Shown one piece after another: positions 35,395-44,383 of a DNA stretch of 64,000 nucleotides. Every line of letters begins with the position of its first letter. The stretch's first letter is position 1. Location of the stretch: contig NZ_JWLI01000007.1 of assembly GCF_000813965.1 (NCBI RefSeq), positions 248,001 through 312,000 on the forward strand, written 5' to 3'. The notes under the pieces are model-generated. The model saw only the letters and a program-made list of their open reading frames with translations, had not been told where the DNA came from and did no database searches. Position numbers and translations under genes: made by a program. Source of the stretch: Leisingera sp. ANG-M7 (GTDB lineage Bacteria; Pseudomonadota; Alphaproteobacteria; Rhodobacterales; Rhodobacteraceae).

Positions 35395-36467
35395 AACCGT
35401 TGATTGCCGCTGCCATCACATCTGCCTCCCTGCTGTCCCCGCCAGCCGCAGCGGATCCCGGCCAGGTTTGGCTCTACAACTGGAGCGGCTACATCGACCC
35501 GGACACCCTTGCCGGGTTCCAGGACTCTACCGGCACTGCGGTCGTGCTTGACACCTATGGCGATGCTGATGAAGCCGAAGCACGGCTGCTTGCCCGCGGC
35601 ACCGGTTATGATCTGGCGATCGTGGCCTCTGAAACGGTCGGCCGCATGGCAGAGGCCGGCGCAATCAGGGAATTCAGCCTGCCGGATATTCCAAACGCGG
35701 CAGCGCTCGACACAGAACTGATGCAGATCCTGCTGGCCTCCCTTCCCCAAGCAGAAGGCTACGCTTTGCCCTACCTCTGGGGGACAACCGGCCTCGCCTA
35801 TGACCGCGCCGCGGTGCAGGAGCGCCTGCCTGACGCGCCGCTCGACAGTTGGGCGCTGGTGTTTGACCCGGAAAATGCCAGCAAGCTTGCGGATTGCGGC
35901 ATATCCATCGTCAACTCGGTGGAGGAGGTTCTGGCCGCTGCACTGGCCTATCTTGGCCTGGACCCGCAGTCCCAATCAGAACAGGACATTGAGGCCGCCT
36001 TCGGCCTGCTGTCCGCCATCGCGCCTTATGTCCGGTCGTTTGATTCCTACCAGTATGATGCGCTGATGGACGGCGAAGTGTGCCTTGCCATCGCCTGGAG
36101 CACGGCGGGCCTGGCGCCAAAAATGGAAGATGAAAACAGCAGCTATCAGTATGTCATTCCCAGGGAAGGCTCCAACTTGTGGGCCGATCTCTTTGTTATT
36201 CCAAGCGATGCCGGCGATCCGGAGGGTGCACACCGGCTGGTGAACCATGTTTTGCAGCCGTCGGAGATGGCGCGCGCAACAATCTTCACCAACGCCACGA
36301 ACAGCCTGCCCGCTGCACGCCAGGAGATCCGCGACACCGGATATGCAATCCCTGCACTGACCCTCCCGCCAGAGATCCGAGAGAACCTGTTTGTTGTGAA
36401 ACCCCGAAATGGTGAGGAAAAGCGGATGCTCGACCGCCGCTGGAGGCTGCTGCAGATCGGGCTTTAA
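35385..36467 (+). CDS. PotD/PotF-like periplasmic binding protein, probably a sensor partner
   Basis: 360 residues from ATG at 35385, overlapping the kinase by 10 bases. A cleavable signal peptide (MRLKPLIAAAITSASLLSPPAAA, written here only to give positions 1-23) is followed by a polyamine-type solute-binding fold: 'LYNWSGYIDPDTLAGFQ' near the start, 'YDLAIVASETVGRMAEAG' and 'WGTTGLAYD'. No permease or ATPase genes adjoin. An alternative start at 35364 adds seven residues before the signal peptide. Spermidine or another polyamine is the family ligand. Its identity and a role in sensing are inferred. Confidence 0.82.
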   Translation: MRLKPLIAAAITSASLLSPPAAADPGQVWLYNWSGYIDPDTLAGFQDSTGTAVVLDTYGDADEAEARLLARGTGYDLAIVASETVGRMAEAGAIREFSLPDIPNAAALDTELMQILLASLPQAEGYALPYLWGTTGLAYDRAAVQERLPDAPLDSWALVFDPENASKLADCGISIVNSVEEVLAAALAYLGLDPQSQSEQDIEAAFGLLSAIAPYVRSFDSYQYDALMDGEVCLAIAWSTAGLAPKMEDENSSYQYVIPREGSNLWADLFVIPSDAGDPEGAHRLVNHVLQPSEMARATIFTNATNSLPAARQEIRDTGYAIPALTLPPEIRENLFVVKPRNGEEKRMLDRRWRLLQIGL

Positions 36468-37041
36468 CAGCATCGCCGTTCCAAACCGCGTTTTTGACCG
36501 AGCCGGAAAACTGACCTGCGGGCACAGGAGGCCGAGCGTGACAGCTTCACGCACTCCCCACTCCTTTCTGATGAGGGCAATTTTGCACGCGTTGACAAAG
36601 CTAAGGAGCGGCTGCCCGGCCGGCTCACGGCATACGAGTACTTCACTGCAGTCCCAAGCCCATGGCTGATGGGTTGATGAAGGACCTCAAACAGGAAAGT
36701 GCTCCCCGCAAGCGCATCCTTGTCCTGGCGTTTAAGCTCAGATGAAGCTCACACGGCCATTGAGCTTCTAATGCAGGCAGGCTTCTTACTAAAAATCGCG
36801 CTGTGATTGCGGGAATGTGAAAATCTAAAGGGTGCTTCTTAGCCGGCACCGGCAGCCGAAACCTTTTTGCCTGATCCGCCCGCAGATTTCCTGTTCTTTG
36901 TAACCTTGTTCACAGGCAAGCCGCTGCAACCGGACTATGCCGCACCGGTCCCGGCATCTTGTGTTGCATCGATGGCTGCGCCGCCTGAAACTGCTGCGCA
37001 ACGCGAACAGCAAAGAAACTGCCCCAAAAGGAGTCATAAGC
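36468..37041. other. Intergenic stretch with possible gene remnant
   Basis: 574 bases without a credible complete gene. Around 36511-36669 one frame on the plus strand reads a protein-like stretch containing 'FTHSPLLSDEGNFARVDKAK' and 'RLTAYEYFTAV' before a stop. Short open stretches follow in other frames to about 36806. No start signal or family match could be found, so this may be a decayed gene. The last 200 bases should contain the promoter of the RND operon. Confidence 0.35.
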
Positions 37042-38094
37042 ATGCGCTTGCCTAATTCACTCGCATTTGCTGCAGCCTTTGCTGCGGGGCTTGCGGCCTT
37101 GCCCGCTGCTACCCTTGCCCAAGGCGGGCTGAAACCAGTCAAGCTGCTGCAAACTTCTACGGAAGCCCTGTTTCTGGAACGGCAGTTCTTCGGCCAGGTG
37201 GCGGCCAAGCAGACAGTGGACCTTGCATTTCAGGTTTCGGGGCAAATCTTGAAGTTTCCGGTCACCGAAGGAAGTGCGGTGGCGAAAGGCGGGCTGATTG
37301 CCGAGCTCGACCTGGAACCGTTCGCGCTGAAGCTCGAGCAAGCGCAGCTGCGTAAGGAACAGGCTGACCGCACCGTAGCGCGCTTGAAAAATCTGACCGG
37401 CACCGTCAGTCAGGTCTCAATCGACGACGCCGAGACTGAGGCGGGGCTGGCACGCGTTGCGCTGCGCGATGCAGAATATGAATTCGAGCACGCCACCCTG
37501 AGCGCGCCCTTTGATGCTCTGGTGTCCAGCCGCGAGGTTGAGCAATTCACCACCGTCAGTTCAGGAACTCCCATCGTGCGGCTGCACGACATGTCCGAAC
37601 TGTACATCAAGGTTGATGTGCCGGAAATCCTGTTCCAAAGGGCCGAGGAAAGCGACGTGCTGACGATCTCCGCCAACTTCCCCGGCCAGAATACCGAGTA
37701 TCCGCTGGAGATCCTGGAATATGACGCAGAGGCCAGCAGCGTCGGCCAGACCTACCAGGTAACATTCCGCCTGCCCCCGCCCGAAGACCGCCAGATCCTG
37801 CCGGGCGCATCTGCAACTGTGAGAGTGCGGGTCAACACCGGCGATGCGGGCATCAGAGTGCCCGCAACGGCTCTGGTAACCGCAACCGACGGCAGCACCG
37901 GCGTGATGGTCTTTTCCCCACCCGGCGCTGAGGAAGGCACCGTTGCATGGACCAAAGTGAAGGTCGAAGCCACCCAGAACGGTGATTTCCGCGTGGCGGA
38001 CGGCCTTGCCGGAGACGAAGAGGTGGTGCTGACCGGGGGTGGTGCGCTGAAGGATGGCCAGCAGGTCAGACGCTTTACCGGTTTCGGGAACTGA
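37042..38094 (+). CDS. RND efflux periplasmic adaptor (membrane fusion protein)
   Basis: 350 residues, ATG at 37042 with AAAGGAG upstream. Signal peptide of about 28 residues, then a barrel-sandwich/lipoyl half ('DLAFQVSGQILKFPVTEGS.V..G'), a short alpha-hairpin (about 95-150), the second lipoyl half ('EFEHATLSAPFDALVSSREV') and a beta-barrel domain. This is the AcrA/HlyD order. No N-terminal lipobox cysteine is present. It links the RND pump at 38105 to an outer-membrane channel, which is not encoded here. The substrate is unknown. Confidence 0.9.
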   Translation: MRLPNSLAFAAAFAAGLAALPAATLAQGGLKPVKLLQTSTEALFLERQFFGQVAAKQTVDLAFQVSGQILKFPVTEGSAVAKGGLIAELDLEPFALKLEQAQLRKEQADRTVARLKNLTGTVSQVSIDDAETEAGLARVALRDAEYEFEHATLSAPFDALVSSREVEQFTTVSSGTPIVRLHDMSELYIKVDVPEILFQRAEESDVLTISANFPGQNTEYPLEILEYDAEASSVGQTYQVTFRLPPPEDRQILPGASATVRVRVNTGDAGIRVPATALVTATDGSTGVMVFSPPGAEEGTVAWTKVKVEATQNGDFRVADGLAGDEEVVLTGGGALKDGQQVRRFTGFGN

Positions 38095-38104
38095 GGGCAG
38101 GCAG

Positions 38105-41100
38105 ATGGACATTGCACGCGGGTCGATCAACCGGCCGCTCTATACCTGGATCATCATGCTGGCGGCCCTGCTTGGCGGCATCTGGGGGTTTCTGAACCTG
38201 GGCCGGCTCGAAGATCCGGCCTTCACCATCAAATCCGCGGTCATCGCGACACAATACCCCGGCGCCAACAGCGAACAGGTTGCGCGCGAAGTCTCCGAGC
38301 CGCTTGAATCCGCGATCCAGAAAATGGGCGAGGTCAAGCTGATCACGTCCGTGAACCAACCCGGCTTCTCGCTGATCGAAGTGGAGATGCAGGATACTTA
38401 CGACGGCACCGAACTGCCTGCCATTTGGACCAAGCTGCGCGCGGAAGTCCGCGATGCTGCCCGCGCTTTGCCGGAGGGCGTCAGCCAGCCGGTTGTAAAC
38501 GACGGCTTTGGCGATGTGTTCGGCCTATTCTATGCGGTGACGGCAGAAGGCTACACGGACGCCGAAAAGCATGATCTGGCAACCTACTTGCGGCGCGAGC
38601 TGCTGACGGTGGACGGGGTGGCCGATGTTGAAATCGCCGGGCTGCCGCAGGAGGCGATCTTTGTCGAACCCACGCTGGCGGTCTCGGTCAATCAGAATGT
38701 TCCGATTGACGCGATCAGCAACGCGCTGGCCACGTCCAACTCGGTCCGTTCAGCAGGCAGTCTGGACGCCGGTCCTGCCGAAACCCTGATGCGTGCGCCG
38801 GAAGGCTCGGACTCGGTCTCCGAAATTCAGGGTCTTGCGATCGGCTGGCAGGGCGACGTGGTCAATGTGATCGACATGGCCGACGTTCATCGCGGCCGCA
38901 TCGACAACCCGGACCTGATCATCCGCTTTGACGGGGTTGAAGCCTTCACACTCGGGATTGCGGGCCTTGCCACCGAAAACATCGTTGAAGTGGGCAAGAA
39001 CGTTGACGCCAAGCTCGCCGCGCTGGACAGCCAAATCCCCTATGGTGTCGATCTGAAGCCGATCTACCAGCAGCATGTTGTGGTCGAGCAGGCCTCCAAC
39101 GACTTCCTGGTGAACCTCGCCATGTCGGTGTCCATCGTTGTTGTGGTGCTGGCCCTGTTCATGGGCTGGCGGGCCGCGGTGGTGGTGGGCACCACCCTGC
39201 TGCTGACCGTGGTGGGCACACTGTTCTTCATGAACATGTTCTCGATCGAAATGGAGCGGATTTCGCTTGGTGCGCTGATCATCGCCATGGGGATGCTGGT
39301 CGACAACGCCATTGTTGTGGCGGAGGGAATGCAAATCTCCATGCTGCGCGGCAAGACCTCCCGCGAGGCGGCGCATGATGCGGCCTCGAAAACCCAGATC
39401 CCGCTGCTCGGCGCCACGGTGATCGGCATCATGGCTTTTGCCGGTATCGGTCTCAGCCCGGATGCAACTGGCGAGTTCCTGTTCTCTCTGTTCGCGGTGA
39501 TTGCTATTTCGCTGCTGCTCAGCTGGTTCCTGGCTCTGACAGCTACGCCGCTGTTGGGTCACTATTTCTTCAAGCAGGGCAAGGAGGGGGATGGCGACGC
39601 CTATGATGGTGTCCTGTTCCGCACCTACGGCGCGATCCTGCGGGCATCTCTGAAGCTGCGCTGGATGGTCGTCGCTGGGCTGATTACCGTCACCGTGGTC
39701 TGCTTTATCGGTTTCGGACAGGTGCGGCAGCAATTCTTCCCGGATTCCAACACCCCGCTGTTCTTCGTCCATTACAAACTGCCGCAGGGCACTTCGATAC
39801 AGACCACATCCGAGCATCTGCAAGTATTCGAAGAATGGCTTGGCGCACGCGAAGATGTGGTTTCGGTGGCGTCCTTCACGGGTCAGGGCGCAACCCGCTT
39901 CATGCTGACCTATTCTGCCGAAAAGCCGAACCCCAGCTACGGCCACCTGATCATCCGTACCGCAAACCTGGACGCCATCCCGCCGCTGCAGGCTGAGCTG
40001 GAGGCGTTTGGCCAATCCCGCTTCCCTGAGGGCGAGTTCCGCACCAAGCGGCTGGTGTTCGGCCCGGGCGGCGGCGATCCGGTCCAGGTGCGCTTCTCCG
40101 GTCCCGACCCGCGCGTTCTGCGCAGCCTCGGCGAAGAAGCCATCCGGCGGCTGGAAACAGCCTCCCCCAATATCCTGCTCCCGCGTCACAACTGGCGCGA
40201 GCAAGAGCCGGTGCTGAAACCTGTCTATGCCACTGACCGGGCTCAGACCGCCGGTGTCACCCGGGATAACATTGCCGACGCGCTGCAGTTCTCCACTGAC
40301 GGCCTGCAAATGGGTGTCTTCCGGGAACGCGACCGGCTGATCCCCATTGTGGTGCGCCGCGCACCGGAAGAAACCTACAATATCTATGATCAGGTGGTGT
40401 TTTCGTCCTCAGCCGGAAAGTTTTTGCCGCTGGAGCAGATGATCGACGGTATTGATGTCGAGGTGGAAAACACTCTGGTGCACCGCCGGGACCGGCTGCC
40501 TACGCTGACTGTCGGCGCGGACATCCCGCCGGACATGACCGCCGCCACCGTTTTTGCCGAGATACGGGGCACGATCGAAGCGATGGAGATACCGCCCGGT
40601 TACATCATGGAATGGGGCGGTGAGCATGAAAGCTCCGGCGACGCCAATGAAAGCCTTGGCAAGCAGCTGCCGGTGACCCTTCTGATCATGGTGCTGATTT
40701 CGGTCCTGCTGTTCAACGCGATCCGCCAGCCGGTGATTATCTGGCTCCTGGTGCCGATGTCGGTGAATGGGGTGGTGATCGGGCTTCTCGGCACCGGCTT
40801 CCCGTTCACCTTCACAGCTCTTCTGGGGCTGCTCAGCCTGTCGGGTATGCTGATCAAGAACGGCATCGTGCTGGTCGAGGAAATCGACCTGGTACGCGAG
40901 ACCGGAAAACCGTTGCGCGAAGCCATCGTCGAAGCGTCGGTCTCGCGTTTGCGCCCGGTGATGCTGGCAGCGGTGACCACCATCCTCGGCATGGCGCCAT
41001 TGCTAACCGACGCCTTCTTCGTGTCGATGGCCATCACCATTATGGGCGGGCTGGCCTTTGCCACTGTGCTGACGCTGGTGGCCGCGCCGGTTTTCTACCT

Positions 41101-41146
41101 GATCTTCTTCCGCGGCGTGGAAAAACGCGAGATGGCTGGCGCTTGA
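38105..41146 (+). CDS. RND family efflux permease (AcrB-like)
   Basis: 1,013 residues, ATG at 38105, ten bases after the adaptor stop. Twelve-helix RND protein: TM1 at about 10-30, two large periplasmic loops (about 35-330 and 550-850), and helix pairs between. The proton-relay region reads 'GALIIAMGMLVDNAIVVAEG', with an aspartate in TM4 as in AcrB. The sequence suggests the AcrB-like multidrug class rather than heavy-metal CusA or protein-export SecDF. No TetR-type repressor adjoins, so regulation is not visible. Confidence 0.92.
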   Translation: MDIARGSINRPLYTWIIMLAALLGGIWGFLNLGRLEDPAFTIKSAVIATQYPGANSEQVAREVSEPLESAIQKMGEVKLITSVNQPGFSLIEVEMQDTYDGTELPAIWTKLRAEVRDAARALPEGVSQPVVNDGFGDVFGLFYAVTAEGYTDAEKHDLATYLRRELLTVDGVADVEIAGLPQEAIFVEPTLAVSVNQNVPIDAISNALATSNSVRSAGSLDAGPAETLMRAPEGSDSVSEIQGLAIGWQGDVVNVIDMADVHRGRIDNPDLIIRFDGVEAFTLGIAGLATENIVEVGKNVDAKLAALDSQIPYGVDLKPIYQQHVVVEQASNDFLVNLAMSVSIVVVVLALFMGWRAAVVVGTTLLLTVVGTLFFMNMFSIEMERISLGALIIAMGMLVDNAIVVAEGMQISMLRGKTSREAAHDAASKTQIPLLGATVIGIMAFAGIGLSPDATGEFLFSLFAVIAISLLLSWFLALTATPLLGHYFFKQGKEGDGDAYDGVLFRTYGAILRASLKLRWMVVAGLITVTVVCFIGFGQVRQQFFPDSNTPLFFVHYKLPQGTSIQTTSEHLQVFEEWLGAREDVVSVASFTGQGATRFMLTYSAEKPNPSYGHLIIRTANLDAIPPLQAELEAFGQSRFPEGEFRTKRLVFGPGGGDPVQVRFSGPDPRVLRSLGEEAIRRLETASPNILLPRHNWREQEPVLKPVYATDRAQTAGVTRDNIADALQFSTDGLQMGVFRERDRLIPIVVRRAPEETYNIYDQVVFSSSAGKFLPLEQMIDGIDVEVENTLVHRRDRLPTLTVGADIPPDMTAATVFAEIRGTIEAMEIPPGYIMEWGGEHESSGDANESLGKQLPVTLLIMVLISVLLFNAIRQPVIIWLLVPMSVNGVVIGLLGTGFPFTFTALLGLLSLSGMLIKNGIVLVEEIDLVRETGKPLREAIVEASVSRLRPVMLAAVTTILGMAPLLTDAFFVSMAITIMGGLAFATVLTLVAAPVFYLIFFRGVEKREMAGA

Positions 41147-41168
41147 TCCCTCCTGCATCCCGAAAATC

Positions 41169-41197
41169 AAAGCCCCAGCGGAATCCGCTGGGGCTTT
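41169..41197 (+). terminator. Intrinsic terminator of the RND operon
   Basis: A perfect 14-bp inverted repeat (41169-41182 with 41184-41197) with GC-rich core and a terminal TTTT, 23 bases after the pump stop. The AAA on the other flank could also make it work from the minus strand. Confidence 0.85.
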
Positions 41198-41386
41198 TGC
41201 GGTCAGAGCCAGTTCTGCGCCCGCCCTGCTTTGCCCTCCGGAAGACAGGAGGTCTTCCGAAGAGTAGATCAGCGAAGGCTTCGCCACTGGCGGAACAGGA
41301 GGCGCGAGCGGGGATGCTGGAGATACGAAAAGGGAAGGGTTCTGCCGCAAATGGCAAAACTATGTGTCGCCCGGCAATTCAGGAAG

Positions 41387-41463
41387 TGGCGGACCGAGGA
41401 GGATTCGAACCCCCGACCCCTTGATTCGTAGTCAAGTACTCTATCCAGCTGAGCTATCGGTCC
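41387..41463 (-). tRNA. tRNA-Arg (anticodon ACG)
   Basis: 77 bases on the minus strand including an encoded 3' CCA. The acceptor stem GGACCGA pairs with TCGGTCC. The anticodon stem CTTGA/TCAAG encloses the loop CTACGAA with anticodon ACG. The T-arm contains GGTTCGAATCC. It reads CGN arginine codons after A34 is converted to inosine. Confidence 0.95.
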
Positions 41464-41561
41464 ACTGCGGCGGGGTTTACTCATAGCATCGAACGGGCGC
41501 AACCCCAAAAACAAAAATTGTTCCGGCCGCGGCCAATTTCCAGCCATGCCCTCCGAAGAAC

Positions 41562-42947
41562 TCAGAGCGTGCCGTCGCCCTTTGGCAGGCAGATCTCGAA
41601 CACGGTGCCATCTGGACCAGTCTGATTCAGCTTGACGCTGCCGCCATGGCCGCGGGCCAATTCGCCTGCAATTGCCAGCCCCAGGCCCGTGCCCCCCTTG
41701 CGGGCACCGCCCTGGAACGGTGTGAACAGGTTGTCCTTCGCCCTCTTGGGCAGGCCCGGTCCGGTATCCGAAACGGTGATGTACCAGGCGTCCGCCTCCT
41801 CGCGTGCCTCCACCGTTACCTGTCCCGGCTTGCCGGTGGCGGCAATCGCCTGGCGGGCATTGCGCACCAGGTTCATCACGATGCGGAACAGCTGCTCCGG
41901 ATCGGCGCGCAGCATCATCGGCTTGGCCACTGCATTGATGATTTCGACATTGCCGCTGTCCGCCGCCAGCAGTTCGCTCTCAGCGATGTCGGCGGTGATC
42001 TCATGCAGGCAGACCACACCGAAGGTGGGCGATGGCTCCTCTGCCTTGCCAAAGGCAAGGGTGCCTTCGCAGAGGGACACTGCGCGGGTGATCGAGTTGA
42101 CCAGTTTCGGTGCCAAGCGGCGCACCAGAGGATCCTCGCTCATCTCGATACGGTCGGTGAACAGCTGCGCCGAGGTCAGGATATTGCGCAGGTCGTGGCT
42201 CACCTTTGCCACCGCGCCCCCCAGCTGAGCCAGCCGCTCGCGCTGTTTCAGGGCATGGGTCAGCTCGGTCTGCAGCTGCATCAGCGCCTCTTCGGCCTCA
42301 CGCAGCTCTACTACGCTGGAACTGGGGTGGATGATACCGCGCGCATCCTCCGGCGCCGCCGCATAGCGCTGCATGTACCCCACGACGCTCTTGATCGGTT
42401 TCACCAGCACAATCCGCACCGCCCCGAACAGCAGCACCGCGGTGAAGACGGAGATCACGGCGGACAGGATCAGGATCCGCACCCCGTAGTCGATCATCGC
42501 CGCGCGCAGCGGCGCGGTTTCCATGGTCACCTCTATCAGCAGGCCCGCTTCTCGCACCGGCGCACCGATCACCCGGATGATCTCATTCTCCGGGCGGATC
42601 AGCCGCATCATCGCATCGCGGATCAGGGTCATAGCTCCGGCCCTGCGCAGGTCATAGGTGGCGGTGATTTCCTGCGGGATCGGCGAGGCCAGCATCAACT
42701 GGCGGATCTCGTCGCGGCGCAGCACCACGTTATAGACGCCCGCGTTCTCCAGCAGCTCCGCTTCCAGCTCGGTCTCCAGCATGTCATCAGCCAGAAGCGC
42801 CAGCGAGGCAATCTGCGCCCGCTCCAGCCGGTCGGCCAGATAGTCCTCGCGGAAACGCGCAATCGACGGCACGAAGATCAGCACCTCGGCCAGCATCACG
42901 AAGACCGTGGTCAGGATCAGGAATCTGCCCGAGAGCGTGTTGAGCAT
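41562..42947 (-). CDS. Membrane sensor histidine kinase
   Basis: 461 residues. TM1 at about 8-29, a periplasmic domain of roughly 125 residues, TM2 at about 155-180, and a HAMP-like linker. H251 lies in 'KVSHDLRNILTSAQL', and HATPase_c motifs 'NLVRNARQAI', 'DTGPGLP' and 'GGTGLGLAI' follow. The DLRN version of the H-box is typical of HisKA variants in alphaproteobacteria. No response regulator gene is adjacent. It lies 15 bases downstream of the flavin disulfide reductase, so the three-gene set from 45154 may be one transcript. Confidence 0.88.
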   Translation of the reverse strand: MLNTLSGRFLILTTVFVMLAEVLIFVPSIARFREDYLADRLERAQIASLALLADDMLETELEAELLENAGVYNVVLRRDEIRQLMLASPIPQEITATYDLRRAGAMTLIRDAMMRLIRPENEIIRVIGAPVREAGLLIEVTMETAPLRAAMIDYGVRILILSAVISVFTAVLLFGAVRIVLVKPIKSVVGYMQRYAAAPEDARGIIHPSSSVVELREAEEALMQLQTELTHALKQRERLAQLGGAVAKVSHDLRNILTSAQLFTDRIEMSEDPLVRRLAPKLVNSITRAVSLCEGTLAFGKAEEPSPTFGVVCLHEITADIAESELLAADSGNVEIINAVAKPMMLRADPEQLFRIVMNLVRNARQAIAATGKPGQVTVEAREEADAWYITVSDTGPGLPKRAKDNLFTPFQGGARKGGTGLGLAIAGELARGHGGSVKLNQTGPDGTVFEICLPKGDGTL

Positions 42948-42962
42948 GAAGCGGCCTTCAGT

Positions 42963-44381
42963 TCATGAAATCCAGCGCTGAACAAAGCGCACTGCGCGTT
43001 TAACAAATTTACTCTCAAACAGCCGCGGGGAGAAATAGGCCCCTGCCGCCCGTTTGTTAATCTCGCTGATCGAGGGGTAAGGTGCAACCATTGCCGCCAC
43101 TTGGCTCATCTTCAGGCCATTGGCAATCGCCATCGACCACAGGGCGATGAGCTCTCCGGCCTGATGGCCCGCAATAGTGGCACCCACCGGGCGGCCCTTG
43201 ACCACCATGACCTTGATAAACCCCTTGGTCTTGCGCTCGGCAATGGCGCGATCGTTGTGGTGATAGTCAAACCGCGCCACCTCCAGCTTGACGCCATAGC
43301 GGTCGCGCGCCTGCAATTCAGTCAGACCCACCTGCGCCAGCTCAGGGTCGGTATAGGTGGCCCAGGGGATATGGCTGGTCTTTGCCTTCGACGGCAGGCC
43401 AAACAGGGCGGAACGGATGATGACGCTGGCGTGATAGCCCGCCACATGGGTGAATTGCAGTCCGCCCGCCACATCGCCGATGGCATAGACACGCTTGTTG
43501 GTGGTCAGCAGGCTGTCGTCCACCTTGATGCCGTTGCCTTGCGTTTCAATCCCGGCGGCGGCGAGGTTCAGCCGCTCCATATTGGCCTTGCGCCCCACCG
43601 CCATCAGCAGGTGGCTGCCCTTGAAGGTACTGCCGTCCTTGGTTTCGACCTCGATCGCCCCGGCCTGTCCGGTGATGCGGGAGACCATGGCGCCTTCCGC
43701 GATCTCCACGCCTTCCTCCCGCAGCGCTTCCAGCACCAGCGCCGTAGCCTCGGGATCATCCTTGCCCAGCGCCTTGAGGCCTTCGATCACCGTCACCTTG
43801 CAGCCCAGCCGCACATGGGCCTGCGCCATTTCCATGCCAATCGGACCGCCGCCAATGATCAAGAGATGCTCCGGCTTCTCGCGCAGATCGAACAGCGTCT
43901 CGTTGGTTTCATAGGGCACCTTGTCCAATCCCGGGATCGGCGGCACCAGCGGCGAGGAGCCGGTGGCGATCACCACCCGCCGTGCGGTAATGCGATGCGC
44001 ACCCGCTTCGACTTCTGTTGGGGATACGAAGCTGCCAAACTCCCGGATCACCCGCACGCCGAAGCCTTCGAACCGCTCCTGGCTGTCCACTGGGGCGATG
44101 GTTTCAATGACCCCATGCACATGATCCTTGGCCGCGGCGTAGTCCGCCTGGGGCAGCAGATCCGCCACGCCGAACGCCGCCGTATGCGCCTGGCCATAGG
44201 CCGCCTTGGCGCTCGCCAGCAGCGCCTTGGAGGGGACACAGCCATAGTTCAGGCAGTCGCCACCCATCTTGTGGCCTTCCAGCAGCACCACATCCGCCCC
44301 CATCTGGCTGGCCCCGGCTGCCACCGAAAGACCGCCTGAACCGGCCCCGATGACCAAAAGATCGCAGGTGATACGGGTCAT
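42963..44381 (-). CDS. FAD-dependent pyridine nucleotide-disulfide oxidoreductase (mercuric-reductase-like)
   Basis: 472 residues from ATG at 44381. FAD-binding GAGSGG (12-17), redox-active disulfide C43-x4-C48 in 'GGDCLNYGCVPSK', a second nucleotide-binding motif 'IIGGGPIGMEMA', and a C-terminal dimerisation domain. It lacks the terminal cysteine pair and the NmerA domain of true mercuric reductases and is not near pdh genes, so the substrate is unknown. The pairing with a TVP38-type membrane protein, two bases upstream, is a widespread arrangement. Confidence 0.86.
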   Translation of the reverse strand: MTRITCDLLVIGAGSGGLSVAAGASQMGADVVLLEGHKMGGDCLNYGCVPSKALLASAKAAYGQAHTAAFGVADLLPQADYAAAKDHVHGVIETIAPVDSQERFEGFGVRVIREFGSFVSPTEVEAGAHRITARRVVIATGSSPLVPPIPGLDKVPYETNETLFDLREKPEHLLIIGGGPIGMEMAQAHVRLGCKVTVIEGLKALGKDDPEATALVLEALREEGVEIAEGAMVSRITGQAGAIEVETKDGSTFKGSHLLMAVGRKANMERLNLAAAGIETQGNGIKVDDSLLTTNKRVYAIGDVAGGLQFTHVAGYHASVIIRSALFGLPSKAKTSHIPWATYTDPELAQVGLTELQARDRYGVKLEVARFDYHHNDRAIAERKTKGFIKVMVVKGRPVGATIAGHQAGELIALWSMAIANGLKMSQVAAMVAPYPSISEINKRAAGAYFSPRLFESKFVKRAVRFVQRWIS

Positions 44382-44383
44382 GT

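Noticed and set aside
38750-40309. 519-codon minus-strand frame opposite the RND pump
   Set aside because: Shadow of the pump gene. No ribosome-binding site or domain.
42963-44381. Mercuric reductase or dihydrolipoamide dehydrogenase
   Set aside because: No NmerA domain, no terminal cysteine pair, no mer or pdh genes nearby. Only the broad disulfide-reductase family is supported.
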